From NCBI RefSeq assembly GCF_032813545.1, contig NZ_CP136520.1, positions 2,846,001 through 2,910,000 of the forward strand: a stretch of DNA of 64,000 nt, read 5' to 3'. Both the position numbers and the translations under genes were made by a program. How positions within the stretch are numbered: the stretch's first letter is position 1; every line of letters starts with the position of its first letter. The notes below the pieces were generated by a model. It was not told the origin of the DNA. It saw only the letters and a list, made by a program, of their open reading frames with translations, and did not search any database. Below, in pieces: positions 26,768 to 35,700 of the stretch. Origin of the DNA: Nodosilinea sp. E11 (lineage in GTDB: Bacteria > Cyanobacteriota > Cyanobacteriia > Phormidesmidales > Phormidesmidaceae).

Positions 26768-27023
26768 AACCTGAACGGCCTGAACAACGGTGTCTTAAAT
26801 TGTAAACGCATTCCGCTTCAGGCACAGCCTTGCTCCCGAGGGTTCGCCGCTGCTGCCGTTCAACGTCTTGTGATGGTCTCCAGACATTTTCCCCGTATAC
26901 CAAATCCTGCGTGGTTATTCACCACACTCTTAATTTAGTATTGCAACTCCAACCCCTCAGCGCCTCAGATGCTAGGGTTAGTCATCGTTTTAGACCCGCC
27001 GATGGGGGCCGTAGAGTTCCACT

Positions 27024-29120
27024 ATGAGTCCGAAAGTTTTACCTGGCCAGAGCTACCCCCTAGGGGCTACGGTCTACGCTGTGGGGGTCAACTTCTGTCT
27101 CTATTCCAAACATGCCACGGCCATTGAACTGCTGCTATTTGAAGCGGATGATCTGACTCAGCCCAGTCGAGTACTGACGTTTGATCCCCAGTGGAACCGC
27201 ACCTTTTATTACTGGCATTTGTTTGTGCCAGGGCTTAAAAGCGGGCAGATCTACGCCTACCGGGTCCATGGCCCCTTTGACCCTGCACACGGCCATCGGT
27301 TCGATGCCACCAAGGTGCTGCTTGACCCCTATGCCCGAGCGGTTGTCGGCGACGACACCTACGATCGCAGCCAAGCCATTGGCCCCGGTGACAACTGCGC
27401 CACTGCTCTCAAGGGGGTTGTAGTTGATACTCGCAACTACGACTGGCAAGGCGATCGCCCCTTAAACATCCCCTACTCCAGCAGCGTCATCTACGAAATG
27501 CATGTGGGCGGCTTTACCCGCCACCCCTCCTCAGGGTTGCCCGACGAGCAGCGGGGCACCTACGCGGGGCTGATCGAAAAAATTCCGTACCTGCAAGCAC
27601 TGGGGATCACCGCCGTTGAACTGCTGCCCATTCACCAGTTCGATCGCCAAGATGCCATGCCCGGCTTAGAGAACTACTGGGGCTACAGCACCCTGGGCTT
27701 TTTCGCCCCCCATCGCGCCTACAGCTCAAACAAAGACCCCATGGGGCCAGTGAACGAGTTTCGCGACATGGTCAAGGCGCTTCACCGGGCAGGCATTGAA
27801 GTCATTCTCGACGTGGTGTTTAACCACTCCGCCGAGGGCAACCACGAAGGCCCCACCCTGAGCTTTAAGGGCATCGACAACGAAACCTACTACCTGCTCG
27901 AAGACAACCCAATTTACTACTCTAACTACAGTGGCTGCGGCAATACCCTGTCGCCCAACCACGCGGTGGTTGGCCGCATGATTCTCGACAGCCTGCGTTA
28001 CTGGGTGTCGGAGATGCATGTGGATGGCTTTCGCTTTGACCTCGCCTCGGTGATGTCACGCGACATGATGGGCAACCCCCTCGAAGACCCACCGATTCTT
28101 TGGAATATTGAGTCAGAGCCGATTTTGGCAGGTACCAAGATCATCGCCGAAGCCTGGGATGCGGCAGGGCTCTACCAGGTGGGCAGCTTTATTGGCGATC
28201 GCTTTGCCGAATGGAATGGCCCCTACCGCGACCACGTGCGCCAGTTTATCAAAGGCGACGAAGGTGTGGTGCCCGACTTGGCGGCCCGTCTACTCGGCAG
28301 CCCCGACATCTACCAAAAGCCCAACCGAGAACCCAACCGCAGCATTCACTTTGTCACCTGCCACGATGGCTTTACCCTGCAAGATCTGGTGTCGTACAAC
28401 CAAAAGTACAACGAGGCCAACGGCGAACTCAACCGCGACGGCACCGATGCCAACTATAGCTGGAACTGCGGGGTTGAAGGCCCCCAAGCCCCGCCTGCAG
28501 TCGAGCAGTTGCGCCATCGCCAGACCAAAAATTTTCTCACCCTGTTGTTTATGGCCCAGGGCACCCCAATGTTACTCATGGGCGACGAGGTGCGCCGCAG
28601 CCAGCGCGGTAACAACAACGCCTATTGCCAAGACAACGACATTAGCTGGTTCAACTGGGATGCCGTCGAAAAAGAACAGTCGCTGCTGCGCTTTACCCAG
28701 GGGCTAATTCACTTTATCCAAAATCTCAAGGTGTTTCGCCTGGAGCACCTGCTGCGGGTGACCAACACCTGGCACTACGAACCCCACATTGTCTGGCACG
28801 GCACTACCCTGGGCCAGCCCGACTGGTCTGAGCACTCGCGCACCCTGGCCTTTACCCTACGCCACCCCGACGCCAAGGAGCAAATTCACGTCATGCTCAA
28901 CGCCTACTGGAAACCCCTGATGTTTGAGCTACCAGGGCTAGGGCTACGCGATGGCCATCGGGGGCCGGTCTTTGACCAACGCTGGCACCGCATTGTTGAT
29001 ACGTCGGTGGCTCCACCGCGAGATTTTTGCTATCCAGAAGAAGCACCGGTATTTGAAAGCGATCGCTACCCGGTAGGGCCGCGATCGTCGGTAGTGCTGA
29101 TGAGCCAAGGGCAAATATAG
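27024..29120 (+). CDS. glgX: Glycogen debranching enzyme (isoamylase type)
   Basis: GlgX cuts alpha-1,6 branches of glycogen during its breakdown. The 698-residue protein starts with a CBM48-like domain (GQSYPLGATVYAVGVNF). The GH13 barrel follows: VILDVVFNHSAEGN, the catalytic Asp in VDGFRFDLASVMS, the acid Glu in IIAEAWDAAGLYQVG, and FVTCHDGFTLQDLVSYNQ with the transition-state His-Asp. The length is usual for GlgX/isoamylase. The start at 27024 fits the N-terminal motif. A single gene, in tandem with chlB 212 bases later. Confidence 0.95.
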   Translation: MSPKVLPGQSYPLGATVYAVGVNFCLYSKHATAIELLLFEADDLTQPSRVLTFDPQWNRTFYYWHLFVPGLKSGQIYAYRVHGPFDPAHGHRFDATKVLLDPYARAVVGDDTYDRSQAIGPGDNCATALKGVVVDTRNYDWQGDRPLNIPYSSSVIYEMHVGGFTRHPSSGLPDEQRGTYAGLIEKIPYLQALGITAVELLPIHQFDRQDAMPGLENYWGYSTLGFFAPHRAYSSNKDPMGPVNEFRDMVKALHRAGIEVILDVVFNHSAEGNHEGPTLSFKGIDNETYYLLEDNPIYYSNYSGCGNTLSPNHAVVGRMILDSLRYWVSEMHVDGFRFDLASVMSRDMMGNPLEDPPILWNIESEPILAGTKIIAEAWDAAGLYQVGSFIGDRFAEWNGPYRDHVRQFIKGDEGVVPDLAARLLGSPDIYQKPNREPNRSIHFVTCHDGFTLQDLVSYNQKYNEANGELNRDGTDANYSWNCGVEGPQAPPAVEQLRHRQTKNFLTLLFMAQGTPMLLMGDEVRRSQRGNNNAYCQDNDISWFNWDAVEKEQSLLRFTQGLIHFIQNLKVFRLEHLLRVTNTWHYEPHIVWHGTTLGQPDWSEHSRTLAFTLRHPDAKEQIHVMLNAYWKPLMFELPGLGLRDGHRGPVFDQRWHRIVDTSVAPPRDFCYPEEAPVFESDRYPVGPRSSVVLMSQGQI

Positions 29121-29332
29121 GCCGCCTAGGTTAGCTTCCTTCGGTGGATAGCTAGCCATTTGAGAGCAACCCTAACCATCGCCAGCCCTCGGTAGCGTGA
29201 GGTAAAGAATTCTCTCAGAGGCCCCCAACTCTACCCCGGCTTAGCGACAATCAAAGCTGTCTGCCATGGCTGCGCGGCCCAGGGTGTTTCGGCAAACTCA
29301 CGCTGACCACCGCCACCAAGGAGACTCACCCG

Positions 29333-30871
29333 ATGAAACTGGCCTACTGGATGTATGCCGGCCCGGCGCACATTGGCACTTTGCGCATCGCCAGCTCGTT
29401 TAAGAACGTGCACGCGATCATGCACGCGCCGCTGGGGGACGACTATTTCAATGTGATGCGATCGATGCTGGAGCGGGAGCGCGACTTTACGCCTGTGACC
29501 GCCAGCATTGTCGATCGCAACGTTTTGGCGCGCGGCTCCCAAGAAAAGGTGGTCGACAATATTGTCCGCAAAGACCAAGAAGAGCACCCCGACCTGATCG
29601 TGCTCACCCCCACCTGCACCTCCAGCATTCTGCAAGAGGATCTGGCCAACTTCGTGCAACGGGCTAGCCTCGATTCTCAGGGCGACGTGCTGCTGGCCGA
29701 TGTCAACCACTACCGAGTGAACGAGCTGCAAGCTGCCGATCGCACCCTTCAGCAGATCGTGCAGTTTTACACTGACAAGGCCCGCAAGCAGGGCACCCTG
29801 CCCGAAGGCAAAACCGAAAAGCCCTCGGTGAATATCATTGGCCTCACCACCCTGGGCTTTCACAACAACCATGACTGCCGCGAGCTGCGTACCCTGATGG
29901 CCCAGCTCGGCATTGAGGTGAACCTGGTGATGCCCGAGGGCGCATTGGTCACGCAAATCAAAGACATGGGCCGCGCCTGGTTTAACCTGGTGCCCTACCG
30001 CGAGGTCGGCCCCCTGACGGCGGAATACCTGAAAGACGAATTGGGGATGCCCTACGTCGATATCACCCCCATGGGCATTGTCGAAACCGCCCGCTGCATT
30101 CGCGCCATCCAGACGGTGCTGAATGAGCAGGGGGCCGATGTGAATTACGACGCCTTTATCGACGAGCAGACCCGATTTGTGTCGCAGGCGGCCTGGTTCT
30201 CACGCTCGATCGACTGTCAGAACCTGACCGGCAAAAAGGCCGTGGTGTTTGGCGACACCACCCACGCCGCCGCCATGGTCAAGATTCTCGCCCGCGAAAT
30301 GGGCATTCACGTGGTGCTGGCGGGCACCTACTGCAAGTACGACGCCGAGTGGTTTGCCGCCGAGGTAGGCGAATACTGCGACGAGATTTTGGTCAGTGAA
30401 GATAACGGGGAAATTGGCGATCGCATCGCCCAGCTCGAACCCGCCGCCATCTTTGGCACCCAGATGGAGCGCCACGTGGGCAAGCGGCTGGATATCCCCT
30501 GCGGCGTGATCGCCGCGCCCATTCACATCCAAAACTTCCCGGTGGGCTACCGCCCGTTTATGGGCTACGAAGGAGCCAACCAGATCGTTGACCTGGTATA
30601 CAACTCCTTTACCCTGGGCATGGAAGACCACCTGCTGGAGTTCTTTGGCGGCCACGACACCAAAGAAATTCTCACCAAGACCATGAGTGCCGATGCCGCC
30701 ACCGAGGCCGGCCTAGGCTGGAGCGCCGACGGCCTGGCCGAGCTGCAAAAAATCCCCGGCTTTGTGCGCGGCAAGGTAAAACGCAACACCGAGAAGTTTG
30801 CCCGCGACCAGGGCGTCGCCAGCATCACCGCCGAGGTGCTGTACGCGGCGAAGGAGGCGGTGGGAGCGTAG
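29333..30871 (+). CDS. chlB: Light-independent protochlorophyllide reductase subunit B
   Basis: ChlB pairs with ChlN to form the catalytic component, and ChlL is the reductase; together they reduce protochlorophyllide in the dark. The 512 residues match the family, with [18 protein letters not shown] at the start, [14 protein letters not shown] (Cys region), the substrate-site motif [13 protein letters not shown] and [19 protein letters not shown] stands about ten bases ahead of the ATG, confirming the start. chlL and chlN are not in the window. A REPIN element begins ten bases after the stop, in the 3' untranslated region. Confidence 0.96.
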   Translation: MKLAYWMYAGPAHIGTLRIASSFKNVHAIMHAPLGDDYFNVMRSMLERERDFTPVTASIVDRNVLARGSQEKVVDNIVRKDQEEHPDLIVLTPTCTSSILQEDLANFVQRASLDSQGDVLLADVNHYRVNELQAADRTLQQIVQFYTDKARKQGTLPEGKTEKPSVNIIGLTTLGFHNNHDCRELRTLMAQLGIEVNLVMPEGALVTQIKDMGRAWFNLVPYREVGPLTAEYLKDELGMPYVDITPMGIVETARCIRAIQTVLNEQGADVNYDAFIDEQTRFVSQAAWFSRSIDCQNLTGKKAVVFGDTTHAAAMVKILAREMGIHVVLAGTYCKYDAEWFAAEVGEYCDEILVSEDNGEIGDRIAQLEPAAIFGTQMERHVGKRLDIPCGVIAAPIHIQNFPVGYRPFMGYEGANQIVDLVYNSFTLGMEDHLLEFFGGHDTKEILTKTMSADAATEAGLGWSADGLAELQKIPGFVRGKVKRNTEKFARDQGVASITAEVLYAAKEAVGA

Positions 30872-30880
30872 GTCGTCTAA

Positions 30881-30942
30881 GGGGTCAGGTGCCTTTTAGG
30901 CCATGACAGTTATCTATCGCAGCATCAAAGGCACCTGACCCC
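30881..30942 (-). repeat. REPIN element 1
   Basis: GGGGTCAGGTGCCTTT and AAAGGCACCTGACCCC are perfect 16-base arms around a spacer of about 30 bases that contains GATAGATAACTGTC in the minus orientation. It matches elements 2 and 3 in inverted orientation. It lies between chlB and the associated transposase. Confidence 0.9.
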
Positions 30943-30951
30943 TTGATGCAA

Positions 30952-30986
30952 GGCACCTGACCCCTTGATGCAAGGCACCTGACCCC
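30952..30986. repeat. Two REP half-elements in tandem
   Basis: GGCACCTGACCCC occurs at 30952-30964 and again at 30974-30986, each preceded by TTGATGCAA. They are single REP arms repeated head to tail, with a 22-base period continuing from REPIN 1. Confidence 0.85.
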
Positions 30987-31030
30987 TGAAGTCGGGGAAC
31001 TCTAGGCCATGATATTCAAAATGTAGAGTC

Positions 31031-31633
31031 ATGCCTCGACCTCAGCGCGACCTGGTGCCAGGGGAGTACTACCATCTCTATAACCGAGGCAACAATCGCC
31101 AGAATATTTTTTTCGAGCGAGAGAACTACCTCTATTTTCTCAAACAGTTTCGTTACTTTGTCGCTGAAGAAACGGTGCATGTTGTGGCCTACTGCCTAAT
31201 GCCCAACCACTACCATGTGCTAATTTACCTGCGCGAAGTCGGGCTATCGAAGGCGATGCAGCGATTTACAATGTCGTACACCAACGCGATGAATCGTCGC
31301 TATGGTCGCTGCGGATCGCTATTTCAAGGTAGGTTTCAAACTATTCATGTCGATAGCGATGCCTATTTACTGCATCTAACTCGTTATATTCACCTGAACC
31401 CGATGAGGGCGTGTTTGGTGCAGCACCCGCAGGAGTGGGAGTTTTCGAGCTATTGCGACTATGTGGGGTTGCGGCGGGGCACGCTGCCGCAGATGGAGTG
31501 TGTGCTAAAGCAGGTAGGCTCGGCGGAGGCGTACCGGCGGTTTGTGGAGGCTCCTTCTAAGGGGTCAGGTGCCTTTGATGCTGCGATAGATAACTGTCAT
31601 GGCTTAAAAAGGCACCTGACCCCTGAACCTTGA
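31031..31633 (+). CDS. REP-associated tyrosine transposase (RAYT, Y1/HUH)
   Basis: The 200-residue protein has the RAYT layout: YYHLYNRGNNRQNIFFE, the HUH motif MPNHYHVLIYL, and the catalytic Tyr in LTRYIHLNPMRA, with GSLFQGRFQTIHVD between them. RAYTs are single-copy HUH nucleases that recognise and spread REP/REPIN palindromes. Matching REPINs flank the gene: one begins 150 bases upstream, and another (31561-31623) forms the last 24 codons. The tail sequence (SGAFDAAIDN) is therefore repeat-derived and not part of the enzyme. The core is intact, and no disruption is seen. Confidence 0.92.
   Translation: MPRPQRDLVPGEYYHLYNRGNNRQNIFFERENYLYFLKQFRYFVAEETVHVVAYCLMPNHYHVLIYLREVGLSKAMQRFTMSYTNAMNRRYGRCGSLFQGRFQTIHVDSDAYLLHLTRYIHLNPMRACLVQHPQEWEFSSYCDYVGLRRGTLPQMECVLKQVGSAEAYRRFVEAPSKGSGAFDAAIDNCHGLKRHLTPEP
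31561..31623 (+). repeat. REPIN element 2, inside the end of the transposase gene
   Basis: The 16-base arms are GGGGTCAGGTGCCTTT and AAAGGCACCTGACCCC. It is inverted relative to element 1. The first 38 bases are identical to element 3. Confidence 0.9.
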
Positions 31634-31714
31634 GGTAGGAGATGTTTGGCCACGTGCCACAATATGGATAGGATTCGAGCTTGCTCACGGTGACCTGTGA
31701 GCAAAATCTAAACC

Positions 31715-31999
31715 ATGAAAATCACCCTAGATATTCCTGATAGCCTAGCCGCAAGCCACACCTTCTCTCAGGTTGATTGGTTACAAGAGGTTGCCGTAGC
31801 GCTCTTTCGGCAAGAGCTAATTACCCTTGGCACGGCCAGCCAACTCGCTGGGATGAATCAAATGGCCTTTCAAGAGCTGCTGTACGATCGTAGCATCGGC
31901 CTTCACTACGACCTAGCCGATTACCAGGCTAGACATTGCCAGCCTGCGCGACAACAATTGGCGATGAGAGATTTCGTCAAAGGGGTCAGGTGCCTTTGA
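31715..31999 (+). CDS. UPF0175-family antitoxin-like protein without a toxin partner
   Basis: The 94-residue protein starts MKITLDIPDSLAAS, followed by EVAVALFRQELITLGTASQLAGM and FQELLYDRSIGLHYDLADY. This is the UPF0175 pattern of small DNA-binding antitoxins normally paired with a PIN-domain (DUF3368) toxin. No such toxin gene follows. The final residues KGVRCL are encoded by REPIN element 3, which starts at 31982, so the insertion replaced the native C terminus and perhaps separated it from a former partner. Confidence 0.75.
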   Translation: MKITLDIPDSLAASHTFSQVDWLQEVAVALFRQELITLGTASQLAGMNQMAFQELLYDRSIGLHYDLADYQARHCQPARQQLAMRDFVKGVRCL

Positions 32000-32043
32000 T
32001 GCTGCGATAGATAACTGTCCTGCTCTAAAAGGCACCTGACCCC
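31982..32043 (+). repeat. REPIN element 3, overlapping the end of the UPF0175 gene
   Basis: Same arms and the same first 38 bases as element 2, differing only in about seven bases before the right arm. It supplies the stop codon of the gene at 31715. Confidence 0.9.
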
Positions 32044-32160
32044 TGATGCCGGGACGATCTTGGCTTTCTCCCTTCGGGAGACGTTTCACGTTGGCGCAGC
32101 CTGTCCAAAGGACAAACGACTCCGTTCAGCCAGCGTAGTCCTAGAGACGCTTACCATTCG

Positions 32161-32384
32161 CTATTCCTCCTCAAGTTCTGCTAAGTCCTCTATCCAGCAC
32201 AGGTACTTAGACCAGCTTGTATCTTTCAAAGCGTTGTATAACTTTTCGTCTGAGGTCACCATTTGACGGTTTTCCTGGATCGCTAGTTGAAGATAAAAGC
32301 AGTCATAAATGCTGCGCTCGGTTTGATTGGCTAGAGAGAAGGCATCTTGACGGCAATACAAACGTCAACGACATACCGTTTCAC
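32161..32384 (-). pseudogene. VapC-type PIN toxin gene with its middle deleted
   Basis: A GTG at 32384 overlaps the antitoxin stop by four bases and opens with MKRYVVDVCIAVK (GTG read as Met), the usual start of a PIN domain. The frame then breaks. In the next frame the C-terminal part of a PIN domain follows immediately: ANQTERSIYDCFYLQLAIQE and VTSDEKLYNALKDTSWSKYL, ending at 32161. About 50-70 central codons with catalytic acids are missing, so the toxin cannot be active. Confidence 0.8.
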
Positions 32385-32635
32385 TGATCCCTGTCCTCTC
32401 GTACCATGACTGCGCTATCTGTGTAATTTTGATGTGGTAGTGACTGGCGCATTTGGGTGACCTCTGCGCGGAAAGTCGCCATTTTTTGGGCTTGGGTTGC
32501 TGCTTCTGCGGTGATGACGTCTTGCAAGATGGCCTTTAACTCGCTCTCTACAGAACGATTGTGTTTAGCTGCTCTCATTTTGAGGCTTTCTAGCATTTGG
32601 GGATCGAGATCGTCGAGTATAAGTTTTGCCATCAA
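32381..32635 (-). CDS. Ribbon-helix-helix antitoxin (FitA/VapB type)
   Basis: The 84-residue protein begins MAKLILDDLDPQMLESLKMRAAKHNRSVE, the Arc/FitA-like beta strand and helices that bind DNA as a dimer, in the form LDPQMLESLKMR...RSVESELKAIL. The C-terminal half (TFRAEVTQMRQSLPHQ) should wrap the toxin. It sits ahead of the broken toxin gene with the four-base overlap typical of these operons. It now works without a toxin, perhaps as an autoregulator or as an anti-addiction module. Confidence 0.85.
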   Translation of the reverse strand: MMAKLILDDLDPQMLESLKMRAAKHNRSVESELKAILQDVITAEAATQAQKMATFRAEVTQMRQSLPHQNYTDSAVMVREDRDQ

Positions 32636-32706
32636 TTTTGCTCCTTACTGATTTCGTTAGTGGCGTCACGCTAGCGCTAATGCACCCCAACCCTCATTCT
32701 GAATTT

Positions 32707-35700
32707 TTAATTTTGCATTTTCAATTTCTCTAACTGCTCCGCCGCCCATTCTCTGAGCTGCACGTCGTTGTCGTTTTGAGCGCGGTCTTGCAGCAGTTCT
32801 AGAGTTTTGGGATGGCCGGGATGTTGCTGTACCAGCACGTTGAGGGCGGTTTGGCGAGGGTTATCATCCCATTCATACTCGCGTTCAAAAGGATCGTTGA
32901 GCGCGCGATCGCACCAAAGCTCAAATAAGTTTAGGTCGTCTTTGAAGCCCTTGGCTAACTCCTGCACCGCCGCCATCCGCACAGCGTTATCTTCATCACT
33001 TTGGGCACGGGTTTTGAGAATGAGCAACGTCTCGGGGTCGTCGTTGAAGCCCTTGGCTAACTCCTGCACCGCCGCCCTCCGCACAGCGTAATTCTCATCA
33101 CTTTGGGCACGGGTTTTGAGCCAGGGCAACGTCTCGGGGTCGTCTTTGAAGCCCTTGGCTAACTCCTGCACCGCCGCCCTCCGCACAGCGTAATTCTCAT
33201 CACTTTGGGCACGGGTTTTGAGAATGAGCAACGTCTCGGGGTCGTCTTTGAAGCCCTTGGCTAACTCCTGCACCGCCGCCATCCGCACAGCGTAATTCTC
33301 ATCACTTTGGGCACGGGTTTTGAGAATGGGCAACGTCTCGGGGTCGTCTTTGAAGCCCTTGGCTAACTCCTGCACCGCCGCCCTCCGCACAGCGTAATTC
33401 TCATCACTTTGGGCACGGGTTTTGAGCCAGGGCAACGTCTCGGGGTCGTCTTTGAAGCCCTTGGCTAACTCCTGCACCGCCGCCCTCCGCACAGCGTAAT
33501 TCTCATCACTTTGGGCACGGGTTTTGAGCCAGGGCAACGTCTCGGGGTCGTCTTTGAAGCCCTTGGCTAACTCCTGCACCGCCGCCCTCCGCACAGCGTA
33601 ATTCTCATCACTTTGGGCACGGGTTTTGAGCCAGGGCAACGTCTCGGGGTCGTCTTTGAAGCCCTTGGCTAACTCCTGCACCGCCGCCATCCGCACATCG
33701 TAATTCTCATCACTTTGGGCACGGGTTTTGAGAATGAGCAACGTCTCGGGGTCGTCTTTGAAGCCCTTGGCTAACTCCTGCACCGCCGCCATCCGCACAG
33801 CGTAATTCTCATCACTTTGGGCACGGGTTTTGAGCCAGGGCAGGGTATCTGATGCAGTGAACCAATTCTGGGCGATCGCGGCAACCACCGCCTCTGGAAT
33901 GTATGAGTCTGGGTTAACTCGAATCCAGCTTTTGAGAAGCGGGAGCAAATTGATATGCTCTCGCCACGCACTGACAGCGGCTCCGACAACAGCATCCGAA
34001 GCATTTCGATCTAGATTATAGGGATACTGGTCTTCGACCTCAGCTTTAAGCCGTTGAAAAAGCTGGTCGGCTTGAGTGGTCAGCTCTTTGCGATTGCGGA
34101 CTTCTGAAAGACAGTTTGCTGCTAACAGTAAGTTGCTCAACCCCTCTCTTTCAAGGGAACCACCATTAGAAAAAGCTACCTTATCAACTTTTTGATCGAG
34201 CAGTAACGTAGTTAGGCTACCAACAAATTTTGCTTCAATCATTCCTGCAATCAGGCGCAAGACCTCTTGCCAGCTTTCTTCCTGCCAGTGGGCTCCAAAG
34301 GTCTGATCGCGCAATTTCTCAAACGTAATCGTTTGGGTTTCCTTGAACTCCCAAACAAAGGCCCAGGCCGCAAAGAACTCTAGAAACGTGCGATGTACAA
34401 AGGCGTAATTGTCGGCACCCAAATAGCACAAAATGAAGTTCCGTGTTCGTAGCTGCTGAATCATCCGTCGCGCCACATCGCGAGGTTGATCCACATCAAT
34501 AGCTTTCAAATAGTCCGTCAAAATCGCTTCTAAATCTTGAGCACTAATGATGTTTCCCGCCAGCCCCGCTTCGCCCGACTGCATGTGATACGCCACCTTT
34601 CGCAGCATCGCCTGCTTATCGCGATAGTCAATCGTCACCGGGTCAAGCTTTTGTTCAATCAAATTTCGCTCCACATCCCACTGGTGCAGCAGCACCCGCG
34701 ACGCCTGGTTATACAGCTCCGGTCTATCCCTCGGTAGCTCCTGGTTGCGGTTCAAAATCGCCATCATCGTCAGCAGCAGCGGGTTCCCCGCCAGCTCCCG
34801 AATCGCCTTCGACTCTCGAATCGCCTTGTGCAGCCGCTCCCGCTTCCGCACCTTATCCGCCCCTTCCGGAAACGTCTGGTCGTGCCACCGCGCAATAAAC
34901 TCGGCAATCTGCTCATCCGTCAGGTCTTGCAGCATGTAGTGCTGAAACCCGGCATCTCGCAGGGTCTGCGCCTTGTACCCCAGCCACCGCGAGGTCACCA
35001 CCACCTGCACCGGGGGGTAGTCGTTGGTAAAGCGGTGAATATCCGTCACCACCACATCCCGCAGGTTGGGGTCAAACACCTCATCAATGCCGTCAAACAG
35101 GGCAATGGCATCCCCCGCCAGCAGCACCTCATGAAGCCGCTGCTGGTTCAGCCGACAGGCAATATCCCCCTGGTGCAGATACTCCACCATGCTGCTGCAT
35201 TTCTGGTCGTTGCGATCGCGCGCATACTTTCGCAGCTCAATCAGCAGCGGCAGCGGTCGCTGGGTCAGCTCCTTGAGGTCGCGAATCGGCTGTTCGGCCC
35301 ACTGCAATGCCACATACTGCAACAACGTCGATTTCCCCGACCCCGGATCGCCTAGCACCACGGCACAGTCTGCCACTGGGCGGCTCCGCTGCCCCACCCC
35401 TGCCGTGCGCCCCACCACCTCCAGCACATTTTGAATGGGCTGCTCTACATAGGTCTGGCGATAGGCTTCAATTTGCGCTGCTTCCAGCGCTTCGGCATCC
35501 AGTTCGCCCCGCTGCTGGAGTTCCTTCAGCTTTTCCTTAGGAATCTCGTACACCTTGGGGTTAAACTCCTGGCACGTCCGCACATCCTGGGGAATGAACA
35601 TGCGCCATAGCTTCAGGTCGTTGTAGGCATAGGCAGAGGTGTCCAGCGACTCCAGCTTCAGGTTGCCGTACTGCTCCCGCAGGGTCTCCTGATACTTCTG

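Noticed and set aside
28108-28707. 199-codon plus frame inside glgX
   Set aside because: Out-of-frame shadow with Ser/Thr/Pro-rich composition; glgX motifs run through the whole region.
29231-29956. 241-codon minus frame opposite chlB
   Set aside because: It is a mirror of the strong chlB coding sequence; codon bias of chlB keeps the opposite strand open.
30881-32043. Possible CRISPR-like repeats
   Set aside because: Irregular spacing and palindromic pairs beside a RAYT identify them as REPINs.
32926-33843. Possible CRISPR array
   Set aside because: The 102-base units are contiguous coding repeats without spacers.
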